The notes under the pieces are model-generated. The model searched no databases. It was given only the letters and a program-made list of their open reading frames with translations, and had not been told where the DNA came from. 64,000 bases of DNA from Setoptus koraiensis. Lineage: Eukaryota; Arthropoda. The translations under genes and the position numbers were made by a program. Shown here piece after piece: positions 57,486 to 64,000 of the stretch (position 1 is the stretch's first letter; the number at the start of each line of letters is the position of its first letter). The stretch covers positions 14,508,001 through 14,572,000 of the forward strand of contig CM106585.1 in the NCBI GenBank assembly GCA_048013815.1, read 5' to 3'.

Positions 57486-58052
57486 ATTAGTTCAATACGA
57501 AAAGAAAAACTTTGGTTATTGGAATACTGGCGCCCTACAATATATGTTTTGATTGTCTCGTCTTGCTGGTATGATTTTAGCGCCAATACCAGATGCCCCT
57601 GGTAGACGTTCAAACCTAATGTTTTATTTCTTGTACTGTATTTTTGGTATTATAATACGTGTCGTTCTAAATTTCGATATTGAATAATTAATTAAATTCA
57701 TAAGGGTTCGATGTTCGAAATAATAGGCTGATAATCATTTAAGAATGTTTCATCATGTTATGGAGTCTTAAATCAACATCGATAGTCTGGTTTTCAAGAA
57801 GAGTACAGTATTGTGTGATAATTCATATTCACGGAATGGACCGGCCTATTCTAAGAACGTGCCGGCGCATGCGTATTGGTGCGAAGCGCTAAATTCAAGA
57901 AAAACAAGAAAAAAAATGAATGAACATAAACAATTCATCAGCACCAGCATGCTGTTATCGATGCTCATCTAGATTATACAGTTCGCTGGATAGGAGACAT
58001 TATTACTGTTGCGATTATGTAACCATTATGTAATCACCTCCTCATCGAAATT
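57486..58052. promoter_or_regulatory. Divergent promoter region of ISWI and MTG2
   Basis: 567 bp between two start codons on opposite strands, so a shared bidirectional promoter is likely. It has no TATA-like word in a clear position and is AT-rich in the centre. Confidence 0.5.
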
Positions 58053-59294
58053 ATGACACCCATTCCTGGTCTCAGCAAGCTAGTTGGAACTCAACAACTT
58101 TGTAAATGGAAATATCTATGCTTACCGGGCATAAGACAGATTCAATCATCTACTTGCAATAAATCATCAGCATCAGAAATATCACGTGACTACGATGAGG
58201 AAAAACTCCAGAGAAAGTTCAAAAGGGAATCTTACTTCGTTGACACTAAGAGGGTGACTTTTCATGCTGGAGATGGAGCGAATGGATGCATATCGTTCCT
58301 GCATTTGTTCGCCAACGAACTCGCCGGACCTGACGGAGGCGATGGGGGTTGCGGTGGCCACATTGTGCTTGTGGCTGATAAACAAATTAAGTCTTTAAGT
58401 AGAATAGCTTCATGTTATAGAGGTAATCCAGGTGGTAGAGCCGAGGGGAGGGACATATTTGGTAAAAATGCCGAACACGTCTTTGTGAAAGTTCCCGTCG
58501 GAACGAATGTGAGAAGAGCCCTACCGAAGGGTCATCATGATATAACTGCCTGGGATAACCGAGAAATTTTAGCGGATTTAGACGCAGATGGCTCAATGTT
58601 TATTGCAGCTCGAGGTGGTGCTGGCGGTAAAGGAAATCATTTTTTTCTATCCAATACAAATAGACATCCAAGGATCGCCCAAGCTGGAGCTAAAGGCGAA
58701 CACAATATTTATGATTTAGAAATGAAATTATATGCCCATGTCGGCCTGATAGGTCTACCCAATGCCGGAAAATCTACCCTATTGTCAAGGCTGACAAATG
58801 CTACTGTTAAGGTAGGAGATTATCCGTTCACAACTTTACATCCACAAGTTGGTGTCATTGAGTACGATGACTACACTCAATTAGCAATATCAGACCTTCC
58901 CGGATTAATAGAAGACTCTCACAAGAACCGTGGACTTGGCATATCATTTCTAAGGCACGTTCAGAGGTGCGTCTGCCTTTTATATGTAATCGATTTGTCC
59001 AACGAGGACCCGATTAATGACTTCGAACAGCTCAGATTTGAATTAGAGCAATTTAAGAAAGGATTGAGTACTCGGGGTTATGCTATCGTAGGTAACAAGA
59101 CCGATCTCCCAAATTCTAAGAGGAATACTGATGCCTTTGTTACACACGTAGAAAAAACTTTACCAGGTTCAAGACTGTTTCTGGTATCCGCCAAAGACAG
59201 TAAAAATCTACAAGACCTAACTAGTCATTTCAAGACAATGTATGATGACTACGAGAGAAAGAATGCTGGTGAAACAGATGCTCTTGTTTGGTGA
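58053..59294 (+). CDS. MTG2: Mitochondrial ribosome-associated GTPase 2 (Obg family)
   Basis: 413-codon intronless ORF. MTG2 is the mitochondrial Obg-type GTPase that helps assemble the large mitoribosomal subunit. The N-terminus (1-40) is basic with few acids, a plausible mitochondrial presequence. The Gly-rich Obg fold runs from about 61 to 215 (FVDTKRVTFHAGDGANG, AGPDGGDGGCGGH, ARGGAGGKGN). The GTPase domain has G1 GLPNAGKST (234-242), a YPFTTL switch I (257-262), G3 DLPG (281-284), G4 NKTD (348-351) and G5 SAKD (379-382). Length and the terminal Val-Trp fit MTG2 (the human protein ends Arg-Trp). No defect seen. Confidence 0.95.
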   Translation: MTPIPGLSKLVGTQQLCKWKYLCLPGIRQIQSSTCNKSSASEISRDYDEEKLQRKFKRESYFVDTKRVTFHAGDGANGCISFLHLFANELAGPDGGDGGCGGHIVLVADKQIKSLSRIASCYRGNPGGRAEGRDIFGKNAEHVFVKVPVGTNVRRALPKGHHDITAWDNREILADLDADGSMFIAARGGAGGKGNHFFLSNTNRHPRIAQAGAKGEHNIYDLEMKLYAHVGLIGLPNAGKSTLLSRLTNATVKVGDYPFTTLHPQVGVIEYDDYTQLAISDLPGLIEDSHKNRGLGISFLRHVQRCVCLLYVIDLSNEDPINDFEQLRFELEQFKKGLSTRGYAIVGNKTDLPNSKRNTDAFVTHVEKTLPGSRLFLVSAKDSKNLQDLTSHFKTMYDDYERKNAGETDALVW

Positions 59295-59938
59295 TACTTT
59301 ATGATGATAACTAAATTAACTAAAATTAGATGTGATTATTTGGAATTATATCTCTCGTATAAAAAAACAATTTGTTAATGTTCTGTGACCTAAAATATGC
59401 AGTTAAATCATTCATGGGAAGCTCAAATTTTACCCAGTTAGATCTAAGCATTTGCTCAGTGCTCGCATTTGTTCTGGCGTTATCGGTGTTATAATTCATC
59501 ATCCACAGGAGAACGTAGAGAAATCACAAAACTTATGTCATCGAGAGTTACGTTATGAAACAAGTCAATCTGATATACTTTTTCGAGTAGTAAGACACAT
59601 AAAAATTAAACTTGGTCATCGTGACATCGTATTTTTTTATATTGAATATTTAATCAGTGGAAAGTTCAATGTCGTGTCTGAAAAGAGTGTGGGTCGTTAG
59701 TTTTCAGGAGGTGCAAAGTCATTGGAAATGATGGGTCCTAAACAAATCAGAAACTCTTTCCCTGCTCGTTTGTACTACTAAAAAAATAAACTACTTTCAG
59801 AAATTATATCGCAATCACTTGTTATCTGAATGCGAGACTTCATGGTTCCGTTGAACAAAGTTAGTCCATTCGATCAATTCTTTTCTATCATATCTTATGT
59901 ACTAGAATATATATCAAATAACCTTAGTTGAGGCGGAC
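59295..59938. other. Intergenic DNA between MTG2 and the ABCC gene
   Basis: AT-rich, with TGA/AATAAA-like words near 59784 and a featureless short frame at 59452-59700. It presumably contains the MTG2 3' UTR and the ABCC promoter. Confidence 0.5.
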
Positions 59939-62900
59939 ATGGAAGAAAATTCGGGCGAGAGGAAAGAGGAAAAACAAAGTAGGATCCATGTTCGATCTTC
60001 TAGTGATGGTAGCAAAGAAGGTTGCTTGAAGAAATGTGTGACAGAGCATCCATTAAATAGAGCAGGGTTGATAAACCAGCTCTTTTTCGGGTTAGTATGG
60101 CATCAGATAGAATTTGTATCGAATTGGCTTGATCGATACTCAGATAACACTTTTCTTGTGCACACTTTTTTAGCTGGATGTTCCCATACATTTGGACAGG
60201 ATATCGCAGGGATCTCAATATGGCCGATATGCCCAATACACCCCCTCGGAGCGAGCAATGTACCGAAATCAACAAAAAACTGTCTGCGTAAGTTAATTGG
60301 AACCCTAACTACCAAGATTCTAGATTGCAAGTATGAATACATACAATTAGATAACAGAGTATCGTATCGGTCCACATTTTAGACATTGGAACGATGAATT
60401 GGAACAAATGAAGAAAAACAAAATGCCAATACTATTGAGAGCGGTCATGAGAACATATGCAAACAAGGTTTTCTTGTTCTCCTTCATAGCACTTTTCGGG
60501 GTAAATAGTTTAATTTATAATGACAACCGATTCGCAATTTCTAGGAGAGTTCTTTCACTAATAACTCAACTAATTCTTGTAGGAAGTGCTTTGCAAAACG
60601 TTCATGGCTTACAGCGTTGGTCAAATGCTTTACTATATCAACGTTCATTCGACCATAGATCATTCCATTATGTGGTCATGTGATGATCCCTTAGTTAGGT
60701 GGACACTGTCGTTCATAGGTTCACTGTTGGGCTGGGTGCTCTCGGTTCATTTCTATGGTTTCAAGATGATGTTGATTGGTTTGCATTTGCGAGCCGGTTG
60801 CTCGTATCTTATTTATAAAAAATCACTCAAAATAAGCCAAGACTCCCTGGGAAAATCAAGCATTGGTAATATGGTAACTATTCGCTGCTCTCATTGACTC
60901 CAATCTAACAATCACATGAGCGTTGTCACTAAAGTCTGCTTTGTATTAACCTTTGTATTGTTTTTGCTTTGTAATAATTTCCACCACTTCTAGGTGAATC
61001 TAATGTCGAATGATACAGACAGATTCACCCACGTGTTTATGATGGTGCCATTTATCTGGCTAGGTCCCGTACAAACTATATTATCAGTCTACTTGATGTG
61101 GCCCATGCTTGGACCGGCGTGTCTAGGTTCAGTGTCGTTATTGATAGTGTTGATCCCCATCCAATTATGGATGTGTAGGAAGTTTGGTTCGTATCGGGGT
61201 CGAATAGCCGAGGCGACAGATGAGCGGGTTTGCGTAGTTAGTGAAATAATACAAACACTACGTCTGATAAAAGCCTACGCCTGGGAATACGCATGTCGTG
61301 ATAGCATGTATAAAGCGAGAAAGAAAGAAACTGATCTTATTTTCAGGTAAGTGAATGGATACAGTTTTAGTCTCATGTCAGCTACTGCTCTCCAATCTGG
61401 TACTAAGTAATTATCGATTCTCATTCGCAAATCAAAGGGTAAACCAGTACAGAGCCTTGAATTGTGCAACCATGTTCGCTGCTGGTAAGATGGTGCTATT
61501 CATAACTATTGTATTTCACTGTATAGTTTTTAAGAAGACACTATCAAGTCAGATGCTCTTCATGAGCATAGCAATGTTAAACAATGTCCAATATGCAATG
61601 ACAATATTGTTGCCTTATCTAGTCTCGCTAGGTGTAGAGGCGTGTATATCGCTGGAGCGAATAGGCGATTTTCTAATTTCAGAAGAGAAAACAAATTCAC
61701 CTCGTCTAATCCATGCACCCATGATCACAATAGATTCCCTAGTAACCGGCGTCACGAAGAGCAGCCAACAACTACAACCTTGTCTAGAGCTGGAGAATAT
61801 TTGCGCCAAATGGTCGGGCGCCTCTTCTAACGCTCTAAACAATATTAGCCTTAACATGTGCTCAGGTCAATTGACAATAGTCTGCGGCCCGGTGGCTAGT
61901 GGCAAAACATCTCTACTAATGGCCCTATTGAATGAACTGCCCATACAGAGTGGATTGGCCAAGGTAAGAGGGACAATCAGTTACGCTAGTCAGCAGCCAT
62001 GGATATTTAGTGGAACTGTCAGAGACAATATCCTATTTGGCAGTAACTACAATAAAGAACGTTACTGGACTGTGGTGAAAGCGTGCAGCTTAAGTCGTGA
62101 TATTGAACTCCTAGATAACGGAGATACAACCTATATCAACGATAATGGAAACTCACTCAGTGGCGGCCAAAAGGCTCGCATTTCTCTGGCTAGATGTCTG
62201 TACAAAGATTGTGATATCTATCTTCTAGATGATCCCCTGAGCGCTGTTGATTCGCACGTTTCAGACCACATTTTCAATGAGGCCATCAAGAGTTTTCTGA
62301 AGAAAAAAGCGGTGTTATTGTCAACGCACCAATCACAATATCTCGAACATTGTGACACAGTGCTTGCCATTGATCAGGGGCATTGCAAAGCTTTGTGCAC
62401 ATATACAGAGCTCAAAACAAGAAATGCTGATTATCTTACCAAGATAGGTGCCAGTAAGGGCACTGGTGTGGCAGCTCCTATTAAGAAGAAACCGCTATCA
62501 ATTTCTGCCAGCTCCGCATTGTTTCCACCAAAAGAATACCTTGAAACCAAAGCCAAGATGCCTCCGATACATCAGATGAGCAGCAACAACAATTTGAAAT
62601 CATCGACAAGCAGCAACACAATTGTCCGCGATGTGTCGACTGTTGAAGCGATGAAACGGAATTCTCTTTCCGTTTCATCTACCGGCTGTCGTGATGATGA
62701 CAATATCAAGTCAAATGTTGAGCTCGTGCTTACAAATGAGCCGATATTTGCCCGTCTTGATAGATCGTGTACCACGGAGAAGCGACCAGTATTAGAAGAT
62801 GGCACTAATGAGCTCGAGAAGTCATCAAACAACAAGCAATCGAACGAACCAGAAGAGGAGAGTATGAACAGAGAATTTGGTAGTGTCAGAGTTTTGTGGG

Positions 62901-64000
62901 ACTTTTATACTGGCAATTCTATGTTGAATTTCATCTCGGTTATTGTAGCATACTTGATGAGTCAGTTAGTCTTCACACTTATAGATGTATATTTAACTGT
63001 TTGGACAATAGTGGAGCAAGAACGCGATAGAATGGCCGTGTCCATTGGAGCACCTCATACTTTGCATTATATTGGCCTGGACAACGACACCATAGATCCC
63101 ATCATAATATCTGGTCAGCAGGTGGCAGCACTCGAGCCCATTAATAACATGACTAGTCTATATAGACCATTTTACAGATTGATCAAAGATTTTCACAGTG
63201 AACAACAGGCAATTGTTTACACGTGTCTCATTATCGTATTATTTGTGACGGCTTGTCTGAAAAGTTCTCTATTCTATCGCATGTGCAGCAAATCGGCCGA
63301 CTTATTATACAAACGATTATTCAATAGTGCCCTGTTTGCACAAGTGGCCTTCTTTGATAAAAATCCCATCGGAAGATTCCTAAATCGAGCAACCAGAGAC
63401 ATGGGAAGCGTAGACGAATCGATGCCCGCTACATCTTTTGCTGCTTTCGAGATATTGCTTCAATGGCTCACATCGGTCATTCTGGTGACAACCATTGATT
63501 CAGCATTGTTTGCGCCTGCCTCGATAATTATTCTGATGTTTATCATCATACATCGCGTGTATGTGCCACCATTGAAAGATATACAACGTCTAGAGAATAT
63601 GTGCAAGAGTCCGATATTGTCGCACCTGAGCAGCTCCGTCAATGGACTGGCCGTCATAAGATCCACAACAGGTGCTGAATTGAATTTTGAACGAATGTTT
63701 ATGCGGCACCTAGATCAGCATTCGTCTGTTTTTGTATTGTTTATAGGCTGCAACAGATGGATTGCGGTAGTTTTAGATTGGATCAATTGTGCATTTGTTG
63801 TGACAATCACCCTGTATGCCATCATAAGCCAAATGGAGGGACCGTCGGCCGGATTACTAATCACGAGTGGCATACTAATGTGCGGGCTAGCTCAGCACGG
63901 TGCTCTAAAATTGGCCAACACCGAATCATTGGCAACTAGCATTGAGCGAATAAATGAATATTGTCGACTGCCGCAAGAGGAAACTATCACCGGCAGTGAT
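59939..64000 (+). CDS. ABCC4 (MRP4)-like ABC transporter, 5' part, runs off the window
   Basis: Short-type ABCC exporter (no TMD0), ATP-driven, in a cell membrane. Exons by splice signals and protein continuity: 59939-60090, 60174-60287, 60383-60500, 60583-60873, 60994-61346 and 61438 to beyond 64000. Introns are 83, 95, 82, 120 and 91 bp, all GT..AG with consistent phases. The spliced frame gives 1197 residues so far. It shows the lead-in LFFGWMFPYIWTGYRRDL, TMD1 including MVNLMSNDTDRF, Walker A GPVASGKT (493-500, Ala for the usual third Gly), Q-loop SQQPWIFSGTV, signature LSGGQ (583-587), Walker B IYLLDDPLSAVD, and STHQ as the H-loop. A charged, Ser-rich linker follows, then most of TMD2. 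NBD2 lies outside the window. The Ile-Asn-Asp-Asn-Gly before LSGGQ departs from the usual Ile-Gly-Glu-x-Gly. Substrate unknown. Confidence 0.9.

Noticed and set aside
1-64000. tRNA, rRNA and snRNA genes
   Set aside because: I looked for the GTTCGA-type T-loop with flanking stems and for conserved rRNA words and found none I could support.

Overview
This is eukaryotic, animal nuclear DNA. Several genes have GT..AG introns, the protein set is metazoan (ISWI, JAZF1, MCCC1, MTG2, an ABCC4-like transporter, ribosomal protein L8), and there is a cluster of three miR-92-family hairpins, a bilaterian microRNA. Asn- and Gln-rich proteins built on CAA/AAC codons, short introns (82-120 bp) and many single-exon genes suggest an arthropod, possibly a mite, but the window does not fix the species.

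Layout. Positions 1 to about 28.5 kb are GC-richer and almost gene-free. They hold over twenty short-unit minisatellites and microsatellites, several strong hairpins and a striking excess of the palindrome GGGCCC. The one plausible gene there (24.4-25.4 kb) has a TATA box, a 181-codon ORF with a BH3-like helix, and poly(A) signals. From 29 to 41 kb lie two Asn-rich single-pass membrane proteins on opposite strands. The second (minus strand) appears to be two exons separated by a 5.7 kb intron. JAZF1 follows at 42.6-44.8 kb.

The most unusual part is 45-52.7 kb. A convergent gene pair, MCCC1 (plus) and RpL8 (minus), has been copied locally. One copy is inverted (intact RpL8 at 45.06-45.83 kb with an MCCC1 tail behind it). 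The other is a decayed direct copy (50.94-52.13 kb) whose RpL8 fragment abuts the miR-92 cluster. The full-length MCCC1 ORF has lost the reading frame of its biotin-carrier domain, while both orphan tails keep a short open frame with the biotinyl Met-Lys-Met motif. Between the copies is a gene for a coiled-coil protein with nineteen five-residue repeats and a SUMO-interaction-like tail.

From 54.5 kb to the end the sequence is compact and AT-richer: ISWI (minus), a divergent promoter, MTG2 (plus), then the first six exons of an ABCC4-like transporter that runs off the right edge. The genes have housekeeping roles in chromatin remodelling, cytosolic and mitochondrial translation, leucine breakdown and export. 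They do not form one pathway. The biology of the window lies in its duplication history and the microRNA cluster.
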